Shown: positions 12,405-26,009 of the stretch, one piece after another
Layout of the letters: every line of letters begins with the position of its first letter
How positions within the stretch are numbered: the first letter of the stretch is position 1
NCBI GenBank assembly: GCA_004154925.1
Contig: QJNS01000063.1
Location: 124,001 to 188,000, forward strand
Origin: Monosporascus cannonballus
Taxonomy: Eukaryota > Ascomycota > Sordariomycetes > Xylariales
Reading direction: 5' to 3'
Length of the DNA: 64,000 bases
Notes under the pieces: generated by a model
Database searches by the model: none
What the model was told of the DNA's origin: nothing
The model's input: only the letters and a program-made list of their open reading frames with translations
Translations under genes and position numbers: made by a program

Positions 12405-14100
12405 ATGGAAAATAACGCGATAACTATTAGAAATAAAGTTCGCCGATTGCAAAACGAACTTAAGTTATTTATCGAAAAACCGCCGATCGGAATCTAACCG
12501 ACAAACGATTGATTACGGTATAGCAACAGGCGAAATAGCTTATAACGAAACTTTAACGGGCAAAGGATTATGGTCTCCGAGTTTTCGAATTACGTTATAT
12601 ATATTATATGAATACATTCCGATAATCGTTAATTAAACCGTTGGAAAACGGACGTAATATAACGACTACGTTTTAAAGTTTAAAATAAAAAAAGGTTATG
12701 TTTTTTCATAACGGTTAGATATTGAAAATTATCCGGCAGTAAAATAAATAATATTTGGAATTATTCCGATAATTTGCCGAATAACAACTAATTATATAAA
12801 TTAAAAAAAATAAAGTTTTAGAGGTTAATTACGATATCGTCGTAAAGGCTTAAGGATAATAATCAAATGCTGCATTTGAATTGCCCAAGGTTTTTTTTAA
12901 TGTACGGCGATTAAAAAAAGAAATTAAATTAAAACCAGGGCGAAATATCATTATTTACTAGGCCACAAATTACGTAAAAGCTTTCATTATAAGTATTTAA
13001 CGATTATACCGCGTTATCTTTAATTATTTCAAATACGAAAAAAATTGAAACTAGAAATTTTATAAGTTTTTGTTAGGAAAAGTTACGTTTATGCCGATGT
13101 TTTCGATAAATAATATGAGGAATAATTTATAGAATTACGATAACGATCCCAATAATTAGAGTTGAACTTTTGAACTAAATAAAGGTTTTTAATTTATCAA
13201 ATAAAACTTATAAACATTTTTAATCCGGCAAACGAGCGGACTAATAAACGTTTTATGTTTAATTATTTTTATAAATTAATATTAAGGTTACGACATTTTT
13301 GGTTACGATAAAACGATAAATAAAACGAATTAATAACATACTAAATAAAGTAAAACGTTATTAGAACATCTGGAAAAAGGCGAAAAAAAAAACCGAGTAT
13401 CTTCCATCAAAAGTATTAATCAAGATCAATAATTTAATTTTAACGATATTAAAGAAAAGGTTTTCGAAAGTAAATTGAAAATACTGTGGAAAAATAATGG
13501 CGATCGCGGGCATTTTCATATACAGAAAATAAATAATTGCCGATTTAATTCCAATTGAAATAACCTGTAAAATTTAATATCTTTGATATATGTAAAAGCT
13601 TATTTAAATATCATAATTATAAGAAGCCAGGTTATAAAAACGTAAATTGCAAACCCAAAAGAAATACGAAAACTTTGTTATTCCGGACATACGAAAAGCA
13701 ATTTCCGAAACCCATATAGAATATTATGATGTATAAAAATAAATTAAATTAAATTCTAAACGTAAACTTGAAAAAATAGCCGCAATAAGCATATATATTT
13801 AATTTATTTCGGCTAATAATTATAAAATGACTAGAATAAAACCGCTCTTTAAATAGAAAATAATTATTAAAAGAAATTCGAGAAATATAATAACATAAAT
13901 AAATATAAATACCGGAATATAAGTAAATATTGTAAAAGAAATGTTAATAAGAACAAATAATTTTCAATTAATTTTTACGGATATTTTAAACTTTATTAAA
14001 GTTAATAACGCATATATTAAATATTATTGAGCCTACGAAGTTGCTGTTAACATAAGAAATAATAAGAGGAAGGAACAAAGATTTGAATAAAGTTATTTTA
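12405..14100 (+). pseudogene. Element D gag remnant with zinc knuckle
   Basis: The ATG at 12405 begins MENNAITIRNKVRRLQNELK, a charged helical start. Near the end of the region, 13605-13649 reads YHNYKKPGYKNVNC. This matches the retroviral-type knuckle C-x2-C-x4-H-x4-C if two Cys and the His have become Tyr (TGT to TAT, CAT to TAT), all C:G to T:A changes. Such knuckles package element RNA. The frame is interrupted by many stops. Confidence 0.7.
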
Positions 14101-14459
14101 AAAATGGCCGCGATCGGAAGGCGTCCGAACTTTTATCATTTAAACCCGGAATAAATATATTAAAAATTTTGCTGAATATAATTATATATTAATAATTATA
14201 CGGATTATTACAAAAAGTTAATAAATCGGAAATTTCGAACTTACCGGTTTTCAGCAAATAAATTCATACCGTTAATTAAATAAGCTTACCCGAAAAATGA
14301 AAAATGGGGACTTCGAAAAATAATAAAAATACAACATAACCGATATTTTTATATATTTAAAAAGACTTTTGGAAATATATTTCGAAAAAGTAGCGAAAAG
14401 AATTACTTTAGTTATAAGACGCAGAATATAAAATATATTTGATCTTAAGGACATCGCCC

Positions 14460-16050
14460 TTTTTCGGCCTAATCTACCTTATTTCGGAAGCCTAAAAAAT
14501 TTTATTCGAAAGGTATGTATGAAAAAAACCTAAAGGTAAGCCGAATACGTTATCCGAAAGCGGACGTAAAAGCATTAATATCATTTATGGCCAAAAAGGA
14601 CTGTAATTTCCGATGATACGTTAATTGTAAAGGGCTAAATCGAGTAACGATAAAAAAGCGATAGTCCTTATTTTTAATTTTAAAAATCATAAATTATTTA
14701 CAATTAATTAAAATATTTTCAAAAATACATTTTAAAAACGTTTATTATTATATCAAAATTAAAAAGGGCGTTTAAAAAAATCGTTCTCTATACGTAATAC
14801 GGGTGGTTTAAATATATCGTTATATTATTTAGCTTTATTAACGTGACGGTTACATTTTAGGTTTATATATATAAAATATTAATTGGATTAATTCACCGTT
14901 TATAATCACTATAGTTAAATAATATAATTATTTATTCGAATAACCAAAAGAATATACGAAAGGTTTCTAATTGGTTAATAAATGGGTGTTATAATATTAA
15001 TTATTTGTTAACACGTTTAAATTCAAATTCTTTTAAAAATATTCTAACATTTATAATTACAACCCATAATTTAAAAATAAATCGTAAATAAGTCGTTATA
15101 ATCGAAATATAGCCAGAATAAAAATTAGTATATGATATTTAAATATATCTGAGATTGCCAAATTTGTATCGAATATTTATCGTTTATTATTTACGTATTA
15201 CTAAATTTACCATTACGTTTTTAAAAAGGGCGAAAGGCAAAATAAAGATGTAAATTTCCAGGAACTCGAGAAAATTAAAATGGTATTTCGAAATTTAAAA
15301 AATGTTTTTTAATTAACGACCATTTGTCGATATAAGCATAACACTAAAAATACCAGGGTTCAAATAAATATCTCTGTAAAATCTTTTTAAAAATATTTTT
15401 ATAAAAATACGGAAAGCATTAACGCTTAAAAGAATACGGGTTACGAAATTTAAGTTTAATCCAAAAGCAAAAAGTTATAAGATAATAAGAATTATTGGCA
15501 ATTATAAAAAGCTTGGAATTTTGGCGGCAATATTTTGAAGGTACGGAAAAGATTTTTTAATATTTATTAATTATATGGCATTAAAGCATATAATAAAGGC
15601 GCCGGCATATAATTTTAAAGGAAAGTTAACCTAATTAATTTTTTGCTTTACGAAAGTGATTTTAAAATTTAATATCGACCAAGCGCCGTTAACCCGGCAA
15701 ATTAGTTGTACCAACGCCCGGATTATATATTGGGGGAAATCGCGGATAAAAACGTAATTCTTATGTTGTTTAAAAAATTCGGAATTGCGAATAATATGCC
15801 GCAAAACGTGCGGAAAATGGTTATAAATATGTAGCGCGATTTAAAGCATTATAAGAGATTAATGAGCCTTTTAAAGGTAAAGCAAAATTAGTTTATTATA
15901 AAATTCCCAGACATATTTTAGGTGGCAGAAATTTACGTAATTATTATTTGGGTAAAAATAGCGGACACCTTTTATTATGCGATTATAAGAAATTTTCGAA
16001 AAGGAAAAAAAGATAATGAATTATATATTTGTTAAATCTATTATTTGCGA
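14460..16050 (+). pseudogene. Element D reverse transcriptase / RNase H remnant
   Basis: From about 14587 the frame reads FMAKKDCNFR, stop, YVNCKGLNRVTIKKR, stop, SLFLI. These are the gypsy RT motifs F-x-x-K-K-D-G-x-x-R-x-C-V-D-Y-R-x-L-N and the R-Y-P-L-P segment that follows. Further on (about 14900) the Y-x-D-D box region reads LNNIIIYSNNQKNI, with Asn in place of Asp. From about 15500 a long Lys-rich frame (LKKIRVTKF-like) and an ADKNVILMLFKKFG segment continue. Frames shift repeatedly and nothing here can be functional. Confidence 0.75.
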
Positions 16051-17581
16051 ATAATACTGTAAACGTAAATCGTAATAATAATAAGATTAATAGTTCAATA
16101 ACGGTTATCTCAAATTATAATTGTATTACGATTAAATTTCGAGGAATTTTAGGAGCATAAAATTAATGTCAAAGATATTGTTTATAATTAATATATTTTA
16201 TGGTCTTTTTGGCGAAAACCCTAATTAAAAACAAAACAGTATTAGAATTTAAAATTTTCTAGGAATTTTACGATTAGGTTTAATAATTAAAAATTAAGCA
16301 TTTGGATATTATAAGATTAACACGGATAATTAAACGTTAAGCCGGAATAAAAGAAGTATATTTATTAACCTTAAATAAAGTTTTATATTATCGACATTAA
16401 TTCGTAATTCTGTTATCAGACGCTTTACAGAAATGATTAATTAATTAGTAACATATTAATTTGAAGATAAGATTTACAGGATATATCCGTCTGTTGAAAT
16501 ATATAATTAAAATATATAACTGTAAATATATTACAAAAGATATCCAAAAATATATTAGGTAATATCCGAATTATTAAGCCATACTAAAGTTTCGTGATAA
16601 ATTATGGAAATAATTAAAACTTTTATAATTATTTAAATAATATTTTCAAAAAGTTTCGTTAGATTTTATTACGGGGCTTCTTTAAAATCTAGGTTAAAAC
16701 GGGTTAAAATACGACGTACTCCTTGTGATTTTCGCCCGTTTTACGAAATTAAGATTATTTATTTTTACTATTAAAATTTTGCCAATAACCGAATTAACCC
16801 GACTATTTTACCATAAGGCAGAATGCAGGTTCGGTACGCCGGCTAAAATTATTAATAATAAAGATACGTTGTTAAGGAATTAGTTTTAAGCGGAATTTTA
16901 TAAAAACCGAAATATAAAACGGCGAATATTAATTATTTATTATCTGTAAACCTATAAACAAATAAAAAAAACTTATTAGATTTTAAAAGATTATTTCCGT
17001 AATTACGTTAATAAATATTAAAATAATTGCATAAAGTATTAACAAATGCTGAATTTGCAAAAGATAATATATGAAATAAATTTACCAGCCGTTTTTCGTT
17101 CGAAACCTTATATGGACATCATTTAAGGATAATGGAATACCTTTTATAAAGATTTCAAAAATAAAGAGAAAGAATTAAAAACCTTTTTAAAATAATAACG
17201 ATTATTTGTAAAATAATGTATAAATATTAGGAAAAAATAACGGCAGCCCAAAAAAGATATTATGATTAATGTTTTACGCTTATAGAATTTTAATTAAGGC
17301 AATAAATTAGTTTATTTGTTAAAACCTTCAGGTTTAAGAATAAAGGATTTGTATTTATTTATATCCGGGTTGCGATTAAGGAACGAATAAGTATCTAGGC
17401 GCATAAAGTAATTCTCATTAAATATTAACGGATGTATAATATTTTTGTAGGATTTTTGTTAAAACCATAAAATAATCGAAAGCCGGGCGATATTTAAATA
17501 GTGTTACCGGACCTAATAAAGAAATAAGAAAAATAAATAATAAAGAATATTATCCGCTGCCGAAATAATGAGGAGTAAAAA

Positions 17582-17680
17582 GAATATTTATTTAAATAAA
17601 AAGGTTTCCCGGCTCAATCTAATATATAGAAGCTTTTAAAATACTTTAAATATGTATTTAAAATATTATAACGTTATAAG
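17582..17680 (+). pseudogene. Element D chromodomain remnant
   Basis: Reads EYLFK, stop, KGFPAQSNI, stop, KLLKYFKYVFKIL. This is the chromodomain core E-Y-L-V-K-W-K-G-F-x-x-x-x-N-T-W with both Trp changed to stops (TGG to TAG or TAA). It places D among the chromoviruses, but with a distinct sequence. Confidence 0.75.
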
Positions 17681-18509
17681 AAGAAAATTAAATACGTATA
17701 TAAAAAATAAAATAACCCCAAAACCGGAAAATAATAATAACCAATTGGAAATTAATTGCTTAGTAATTTTAAGAATTATAAAAAATAGTTTTGAGCAACA
17801 TTAAGATAATAACGTCAAAATATTATTTAATTATATTATTATTTGATATCTTTTAATAAGTAATAATTTTATTATATACGGGTTTAAAAGTAATAAGCAG
17901 TATAAAAGAAATCGAATTTTTATTTCGAAAATAAAGTTTATAATATAATTATTAAGTTTTGCGTTAATTAGCTTTTAATAAGAATATTAAGAGAGCTAAC
18001 ATAGGAGCATCTGAAAACGATTAGAAAATATATAACGGCAAAAAGCGCCTATGTTTATTAAATTTATTAGGCGTAAAATTCGGCAAGAGTTTAGAATCGT
18101 CCCAATTTTTACGAAAAGGAAGGCCTAGGTAACCGGAATATAATTTGATATTAGTCGAAAATAGGCCGCCGGTCTTAAAACGTTTAACGTACTTAGGTTT
18201 AATAACAGCTTTGCCGAATAAATATATTTTTTAATTATGCTTATTATCAAGTATTAAAATTTTGTCGAGGCGTTAAAAGACAAACGGAAAATATTCGTAA
18301 GCGGAAAATATAACGGCATAACGGCTTTTGAAAATTATTTTATTTATAGAGATATTTTAAGATTATGGGTAATTAGAAATTAATTATGGAATAATAAGAA
18401 AGAGATCGTAATTTTTATAAAAAGGATATATATTTGTAAATTTATAAAATTACGTCATAATTAAATTTCTGCAATTATAACGAATAATCGGAAATCGATT
18501 TCCGTTATA

Positions 18510-18745
18510 TTAAAAAACGATATTCCTTAATAATAATTATTTTAAGGGCGAATTCGGCTTTGCGAAGGACGTTAAGTTGACGACCGATTGTAATTACGTC
18601 GGAACGTTAACATTGGATATCCGTATTACGAACTTTTTCGAATTTATTAATTAATTCCTAGTTATTGGTACCAAATTACAAAACCGTTTTGGCAATATTT
18701 TCAAGAACCATAAAAGTTTAAATAAAAGTTAAATACTAACATGAT
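18510..18745 (-). pseudogene. Element D: minus-strand frame before the 3' end
   Basis: Downstream of the D chromodomain the minus strand reads VFIQTFMVLENIAKTVL, then ELINKFEKVRNTDIQC, then VLRKAEFALKIIIIKEYRFL, with few stops over about 75 codons. Position and strand parallel the antisense ORFs of the A/E elements, and the sequence is helical and charged. I see no Cys cluster and no clear sequence match to the A/E antisense frames, so homology is unproven. Confidence 0.3.
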
Positions 18746-19394
18746 GAATATTATGAATAATTATTTATTACGCAAAAAGGTATATAATAATAATTAGTTA
18801 TAATATGATTTACAGCGCCTGCAATTTAAAGTTAAACCGTACAGAAATTCAAATTATGCTATATTACGTAAATATAAGACGGTTTATTACCGTCTATAGT
18901 ACGATTAATACTTATTTTACCGTTAGCGTCGAAGGAATAACGTTAAAGAAAATCCTAGTTCTTACAAGTATTAAAGTATTACTTTTTATAAAATTCCTTA
19001 CGAGAAAAAGATGTGGCGAACGAAAGAAACACGGAAAGTATATGTAAAATAAACAGAGAAAGCGAAATAAGAAGAAAGAAAAACTGAAAATTGAATAAAA
19101 CGCGTACGTAAAAAAATGGAAATATGGGCGCGAAAGGAAAAAAAAAGAAAGTAAATAAAATAGGGTTTCAAAACGCATTATGATAAAAATCTTAGCGGAA
19201 TATATTTAATTACGTAATATATTATGTATTAATAATTAGGTTAATTATTTATAATATAACATAACGGGGAATTATCGATAAATATATATAATTAAGTTTG
19301 CAAAGCGCGTTATATTAAATTAGTGATAATGCTATTAAGGATTAACAGTTTAAAAAACAGATATAATTGTAATAATATAGCGTTTATAATAATG
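18746..19394. other. Element D 3' region, no recognisable gene
   Basis: AT-rich with a purine-rich plus strand (about 19010-19160, AAGAAAGAAA-type). It contains overlapping open frames on both strands (80 codons at 18805-19047 plus, 88 codons at 18912-19178 minus). The minus-strand one is low-complexity Phe/Leu/Ser, a by-product of the purine tract. I assign no product. Confidence 0.4.
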
Positions 19395-19560
19395 AGGCTG
19401 GTAACCGACTAACTACCTATTAGTTATCGACTTATTTATTAACATAAATTTATTATCTGGTAATTAATGAGAAGTGCTAGATGAAAGTAATCTAATGCAT
19501 TTATTTCTTGCAATATGTTTCGTGACTGGTCAGAGATCACCTTACCCAAGCATACATCTG
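19395..19560 (+). repeat. Element D 3' terminal repeat (partial)
   Basis: The run with TTATTATCTGGTAATTAATG, GAAGTGCTAGATGAAAGTAA and CAGAGATCACCTTACCCAAG pairs with 12260-12360 (TCCATTATTTGGCAGC, GAAACGCCAGATGGAAGTAA and GGAAATCACCCTACTT). It is much less AT-converted than the interior. The left limit is not sharp. Confidence 0.6.
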
Positions 19561-20250
19561 TCTATTATCTCACAAATTTATTGCTTATATTTTTTTTATA
19601 AATAGTTAATTGTTTTTTAAAAAAAGGGAGCTTTCGAAACGCGTTTATTTACTTTTTTCCCTGTTTTAAAAACTTTGTTTTACTTATGGAGTTTAACGTT
19701 TTCGTTAATATAAGGGTAGTCCTTAAAAAAGAATATTTTTCCATGATAGTATTTTGGCGTAAGGCGGCTATCGCCATTACTGTCGCCGTTATTCGGGCTA
19801 TTATTATTTCGGTTGTTTAAAGACATACGCGTTTAATTGGAAATTTTCTTATTCAAGGTAATGCCGAGCGTTTCCCGTCATAATTATGTTGCGGTAACGC
19901 CTTAAGCCTTCCGTAGCTTTGTATTGTTTTGGAACCGTTTTACGAACTTTGTACGTGTGAAAACGCAATAAAATCTTTGCTTTCGAATATGGTTTTTTCC
20001 ACCCTAGCCCATTAGGTAATAAAAAAGTTGGATACATAGGCGCTAATAGTCTTTAAAAAGTTAAAGTGAACGTAATAACTTGCAACGGCTAGTATTTAAA
20101 ATACCGCGGTTTTAATATATATTTTGCAGGCCGTAAATAATCAAATATCTTTCTAGATCTTCTTAATATTTAACGTTTGCTTATACCGAACGTTGTTTTC
20201 GGAAATTATAATATTATTATAAAGTTTAAACTTATTTTTTAAAGCAATTA
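19561..20250 (-). pseudogene. Unidentified remnant interrupted by A2
   Basis: Two minus-strand frames are nearly free of RIP-type damage: 62 codons at 19849-20037 (MYPTFLLPNGLGWKK, basic, many Arg/Lys/Tyr) and 48 codons at 19680-19826 (MSLNNRNNNSPNNGDSNGDS, then basic and aromatic). They are adjacent in different frames, so they could be parts of one broken gene. The sequence is single-copy here and continues on the far side of A2 at 26931. I do not recognise a family. It may be an older, low-copy transposon or host DNA. Confidence 0.35.
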
Positions 20251-20591
20251 TGTTACGACCCAAGCCAAGATCGGCCACAAAGACGGTCGGACCCACAAAA
20301 AGGTCACGTAATTTGGATCTTTCTTGGCATCAAGATCCAAAGGAATCCATATAAAACCAACCGAATCCAATAAAGATCTAATTAACCTATACAGATATAT
20401 ACGCTTATTATTTCCATAGCTTAGATAGTACCAGCTTATAACATTTATTAATATTAATTATTTGCGATATTAAGGTATTAAGAGATGTAATACGATTACT
20501 GTATTTATTGCTCAGATTCCCACGATATTTCTGCTAACATAAACCTGTCGACTTAAGGTTTAATAATTGGTTAAACCGTTTAGCCGTTATA
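20251..20591 (+). repeat. A2 5' LTR
   Basis: 341 bp, TGTTACGACC to AGCCGTTATA (TGTCACA-type end with C-to-T changes). Preceded by AATTA. It contains the block CAAAGACGGTCGGACCCACA seen in A1 and in the A2 3' LTR. Confidence 0.92.
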
Positions 20592-20599
20592 CGTTACAA

Positions 20600-21560
20600 G
20601 CTTTTGTTCAGTAGTACCGTTAAACTTTGAACAATATTTAACATTATTAAGATATTAATTAGCACTTAGGAAAACCTTATTTAGCAGTTTCAAGCTCGAA
20701 TTCGGGAGTTAGAAAAAAAAGTTCGATAACTTAGGGTTACGCCACCTGCCTAACCTTTTTTCGCCCGCATAAAACTTAAAAAGCCGGAACCTTACGATAA
20801 AAAGGGCAATTTTTAAACCTTCTTAATTTAGGTACGAATTTACCTTCCTTTCCTAAACCTTAATAACCCAGCGGATATGGTTCTAATAATAAAAGTATGC
20901 CTAATAGAAGATACGGTTAATTGGTTTAAGCCTATTATAAAAAACTTCCTGAAAATAAAAAAACAAATAAAAAGGATTTTATTAACGAGATTTTTTAAAC
21001 TTATACCAATTCCGAAAATAAAGTACGCGATAATTTCGGTAATCCGGATAAAAAAAGATTTGCGGCCTAATAACTTTTGCAACTTAAACAGAAAAAACCC
21101 GCGTCCAAGTACGCCGTAATTTTCAAAATTTTCGTGGCTCAAGCGGGATAAGAAAATAACGAAGTTAACGCCTTTATTAATATGTTTTATAAGAAATTAA
21201 AAAATAATATAAGGGATAAAATTATTCGGATTAAATAATTAATTGCCTTAAATCGGTATATCGTAAAAACAATTAAGATTAATAATTGATGATTGAAAAA
21301 ACGATAAAAAAAGGATAATATACTTTATGTTCGGGATATAAGAAGTTTAAATAAAGGGAAAAAAATGTATTTTTTATTTTTTATAAAATAACGTTAGGAC
21401 TTATAGAACTCGGTATTACCCATAAATAAAATTAAAGCCAGATTAAGTACTTTAATTATAGCAAAATGGGATATAAGGCCTATAAATGCAAAAAACCCAA
21501 GAAATTACGAAAAGATAATTGGATCTTTGTCCTGGAGAGATAAGCCAAAAATAATTAAGA
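20600..21560 (+). pseudogene. A2 gag remnant
   Basis: Just after the LTR the frame reads a helical RIRELEKKV segment, Pro-rich PPA, KLKKPEPYDKKGNF and VRIYLPFLNLNNPADMVLII, then EDTVNWFKPIIKNFL. This order (coiled coil, K-L-x-x-P-x-x-Y-D-G, capsid helices with the T-A-x-x-W-F block) is that of chromovirus gag. At about 21455-21515 it ends in NYSKMGYKAYKCKKPKK, a zinc knuckle with Cys and His changed to Tyr. The interior at 20877-21119 is still open for 80 codons. The protein would have formed the intracellular particle shell. Confidence 0.8.
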
Positions 21561-21569
21561 AAATGATAA

Positions 21570-24500
21570 TAAAGTTATTAATATAATTTAAGCCAAATAT
21601 ATATCAGGGTTACGATAAAAAGTCCGACCGGGATTATTACGATAAGACATCCGACGAAAAATGCAAAAAGCCAAAAAGCTGGCTTAGTAAATATTGCGAA
21701 TATAACAAGAAGTATTATAAAGATAATTACGCAAATACCAAAACTGGATAGAAAAAATCTGTCCCGGAACACCTAATTGATACGGCAGGAAGTACGCCAT
21801 ATATTGTCGACGGCGAGAGTATTTAAATTACGAAAAATGGAAATAACATTTTTATAAAAGATTTACCCGTATATATTATAAGGGATTCGATTTTCCAAAT
21901 CGTACCGGATATAATAAGAACGATAAATAATATTATCGATAATTTCAAATTATAGCTTTAAAAGATATTTAGCAATTGGCCAAAATAAAAAGCTGGTTCG
22001 AAAAACAATAATGCATGCAAAGAAACCCCGAATATTTTTATAAATAATATAATTATTAAACGGAAAAAAAGTTAATTTAGCGTACGGTAAAAATTATTAT
22101 TAAAAAGTTATTATAGACCTTTATTTTTAATTAGTATTTATTACGGATTTTTACGAAAAAAAATTATCAAAAAAGAAATACGTTAATTTATAATAAATGT
22201 TTGGAACAATAATTAAAACAACAGTATAATAAGATGTAATTGTAAATATAAGAAAATAATTCGTTCGATAAGGAAAACAATTGTTAAGAAATTAGGAATA
22301 ATTAATACGATTTAAAGAAATAGTACGCCGGCGATAATAACAAATAGAATAATTTAATACGTTAGATAAAAAAATATCAATAAGGCTTAATAAATTCGAA
22401 TAAAAATTAAAAGAAAAAGGTTGTTTGTAAAAAAGCTGCAAAATGATAAAACTTAAAAGAGTTAAAGAAAACTTTTAAAAAGAGTTTTAAACGTGACGAT
22501 AAGAAACGTTAACGACCTTATTATTCTGGAAATAAAATTCGGAACGTATTAATATATCGTAATGGTAAATTGTAAAGCTTTAGGCGGAAATTATGTTGTA
22601 CTAGATATGGTTAATAAATTTAAATTATTATGGAACTATAAGTTAAAACCTTATATAGCGACAAATGCCGAAAGTTAGGAATTCGCTTACGATAATAAAA
22701 AAATTATACGCAAAATTAATTACTTTAAGATCGTATTGAAAAGATAATATTAAATAATTAATTTCAATATTATTTATCTGGGAACTACGATATAATTTTA
22801 GGATTATTATAAATACGTTAATACGGAATTTTGATTAACGGAAAAACTGGCCAAATAAAATTTATATTATTCTTTACTAATAAATAAAAAAAATTAAAAT
22901 CTTAATATTTGATCGATAATAACGACGAATATAGGCATAAAAATACGATAAATACCTTATTATTTAAAGGAATAAGATATAAGAAAGAAAACGAATATTA
23001 AAGAAAAAAATAACGTATTATTATTATTAAAGCGAAATTAAAGTAATTAAATAACGATTTAAAATAATGAGAACAATAATTTAAGGAATAAAGCAATTTA
23101 ATTAATATATTATTATAATATCATAAATATAAATAGTTTCTCAAGAAAGAATTCGATACGAAATTATTTAAATATAACGAATAAAATTATAAAATATTTT
23201 TTAAAAAAGGATTTTTAATAAAGTTTAACCTTATTAATAACTTTAGCGGAAATAAATTAGGTATTTTTAAAAATATCTTGAAAATTAGTTATAAAAAAAT
23301 AAATTCGACTTTCGGAATTACTAACTGAATATCTTATGTTTTTCGTATTTAAAAAAAACGGAAAATTCCGATTTGTAATTAATTATTAATAATTAAACGA
23401 TATTATCATTAAAAATTAAATATTATTTCTTTTAATTACAAAAAAAACCGATTTTACGAAATTAAATAATTTATAATATTTAATTTCAAAAATAAATATA
23501 ACCTTATAAAGTTTAAAAAGAAATACCAATAAAAATATCTTTTAAAACCGAAATATAAATTATTTAAGTATTTGGTTATATTAATAAGATATACGAACGT
23601 ATTAGTAAGTTTTCAGCAAAGAATAAATTATATATTACGGAAATACCTTATTACTTTCTTAATTTACCATTTTAACGATATTTTTATATTTTTAAAAATA
23701 AAAAAATACATATAAAATATATTTACAAAGTTTTTTAAAATTTATAAAACGTAGGGTTATTTATTAATGCGGAAAAAAATTAATTTTATACGTAAAAAAT
23801 GGAATATTTGGAATATATTATTACCTTAAAATATATTAAAATAAACCTTAGGAAAATTGTTCTAATTACAAAATAACAAACGTTAATAATAATTAAGGAA
23901 ATATAAGTATTTTTCGGATTTGTTAATTATTATAAAAAGTTTATTCGAAATTTTAATAAAATAATTATACCCTTAATATATTTTACGAAAAAAAAATTTA
24001 AATAAATGCTAAATACGGAAAAGGTATTTTAAAATATTAAAAATACAATTATTAATAAGATAGTATTAATTATATATATTTTAAACCGTTCCGTTAAATT
24101 AAAAACTAATATTTCGGATGACGTATTATACGTAATAATCTGATAACGAAATAATTAAGGCAAATTGCACCTTATTATATTTTTTTCGTATAAAGTCAAA
24201 GGAACAGAATTTAATTCCGGTATTTTAAATAAAAGGTTTATAGTTATTATTATAATATTTTGGAAATTTAGGTATTTTTTAAAGGAAAACTTATATCAGA
24301 TTAAGGTTTATTCAAATTATTAAAATTTTACCCGATTTATTACGATTAAGGAATTTATAAAATAATAATTAAAATATGCAGAAAAATTCGCGAATTTCGA
24401 TTTCGTTATTATTAACAAAAAAAACATAAAAGACGGCAAAATAAATTTTTAATAAATAATTAAATTTCGAAAAAAATATTCGTTAAAAGTAATTATATAA

Positions 24501-25917
24501 TTTTTGATACTATTAATAAAGGATATTTACGCTCATAACAAATTGCAATAATTTGGGTAGCACTTTACGATATATACCGGAAAATTTAATAATATAACGA
24601 TAATTTTCCCGAAAACTAAAAAATAAATAAGATATAAGTTTTAAAGGAATACCGGAAGGATTTAATACGAAAGATTTACGAATATCAGTTATGTGGAAAT
24701 TTAATGATCTATAAAACTATAAAGCGATTTTAACGCGAAATATTCCTTTTTTAAAATGAAAATAATAATATAAAGAATTATATAATAATATAATATTGGC
24801 GCGAAGATAAAACTTTAATAATATAAGTCATACAAATAATTATAACTATTAGTAATTATAAAGCGATTATAGTATTTAATTATATTTAATTTTATTATTA
24901 AATTTTTGATATTACAAAATCTAATTATAAAAATATATTATAATAATATTTTTATAATCGTCCATCTATTTACGAAACTTTCTTATTTTTTATTATATTA
25001 TAAAAACGTAAACGCCAAATAATTAATATATATTTTTTTAAATATATTTTCCATATATGCGGATTACTAATAAAGATTATATCAAATAAAGGATTAATAT
25101 TTGCATTTAAATTTGAACAAAACTTTATAATATAAATCGGCTTAAATTACAATTTATTTAATATATTTAAACCATAAATACATAAATAAATAAAAGGAAT
25201 AAATTAAACCTTAAAAGTTTATATGCGATATTATATTAATTATAAATAAAATAATTAACTTTAAAAGTAATTAATTGCATAATTAAACTTATAATGCTAA
25301 TTACCAAAAAAACATTAAAATAATATTTATAAATGCAAATTTTGGTTTTACTTTAAAATTTTATCAAAAAATATTGAATAACGGTTTAATTAATATTAAA
25401 ACGATTTTTACGTTAAAATAATTACGACGGTTATATTAAAAAATAAAAATAAAATTAAAATTTGTACGGAATGAGATAAATAAATATTATAACCAAAAAA
25501 GCTTAAAAAGATTAACTTTCGAAAAAGGGGAAATAATTTTTTTCGCTGTTAAAAATATTTAAGCAAAATAACTTAGCAAAAAACTTGATTTCAAATATAT
25601 CGGTCTATATAAAATCGCCACAAAAATTTCAGAAAATAATTACTAATTAGAATTTCTACCAAAAATCAAATTTCATTTAATTTTTTATATTTCCTTATTC
25701 GAATTAATAACAGCTATAATTATAGTGTATACGGCATAAAACGACATAAAAGTAAAGAACAAATAAGCATACGAAATAAAAAAACTTTTTGACATACGAA
25801 AACAAAACGAATTTACCTAGTACCTAATTAAGTAAACAAGTACCCAGATTTCGAAAATACTTGGAAACCCGCCAAAAATCTTATTAACGCCTAATATCTA
25901 TTAAAGAATTTTTACTA
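21570..25917 (+). pseudogene. A2 pol remnant: protease, RT, RNase H, integrase, chromodomain
   Basis: The first part (21600-21990) stays readable for long stretches, for example VPEHLIDTAGSTPYIVDGES and IKDLPVYIIRDSIFQIVPDI. The RT box at about 23665-23685 reads YHFNDIF, where Y-L-D-D-I is expected. Integrase traces follow. The chromodomain at 25811-25917 (QYLIK-, PDFENTWKPAKNLIN) keeps its second Trp codon, but relative to A1 one nucleotide is missing before the second half, so the module is frame-shifted. Stops are frequent throughout. Confidence 0.82.
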
Positions 25918-26009
25918 GCGGCGACGGGATTATTAAAGAAAGCTCCCTAATTAAGGTTCTCGGGAATAAATTAATTAAATGAATTAAAAGATAACACAAA
26001 AAAAGAGCC

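Larger units (their letters stand above)
12063..19560 (+). mobile_element. D: decayed Ty3/gypsy chromovirus
   Basis: Plus-strand element with gag (zinc knuckle at 13605-13649), RT (14587 onward), a decayed integrase region and a chromodomain (17582-17680). It is followed by about 1.7 kb of undetermined sequence and a terminal repeat-like stretch at 19395-19560 that resembles 12210-12380. Stops are dense throughout. The RT and chromodomain sequences differ from those of A/E, B and C, so it is a separate lineage. The left boundary is uncertain because it overlaps the C LTR. Confidence 0.75.

Noticed and set aside
18912..19178. Phe/Leu-rich 88-codon minus-strand frame
   Set aside because: Product of a purine-rich tract on the other strand; low complexity.
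21578..21772. Hydrophobic minus-strand 64-codon frame, with a twin at 48101-48295
   Set aside because: The two are homologous only because both lie opposite the A2 and A4 gag-pol junction; the plus frame is the coding one. No reason to call a membrane protein.
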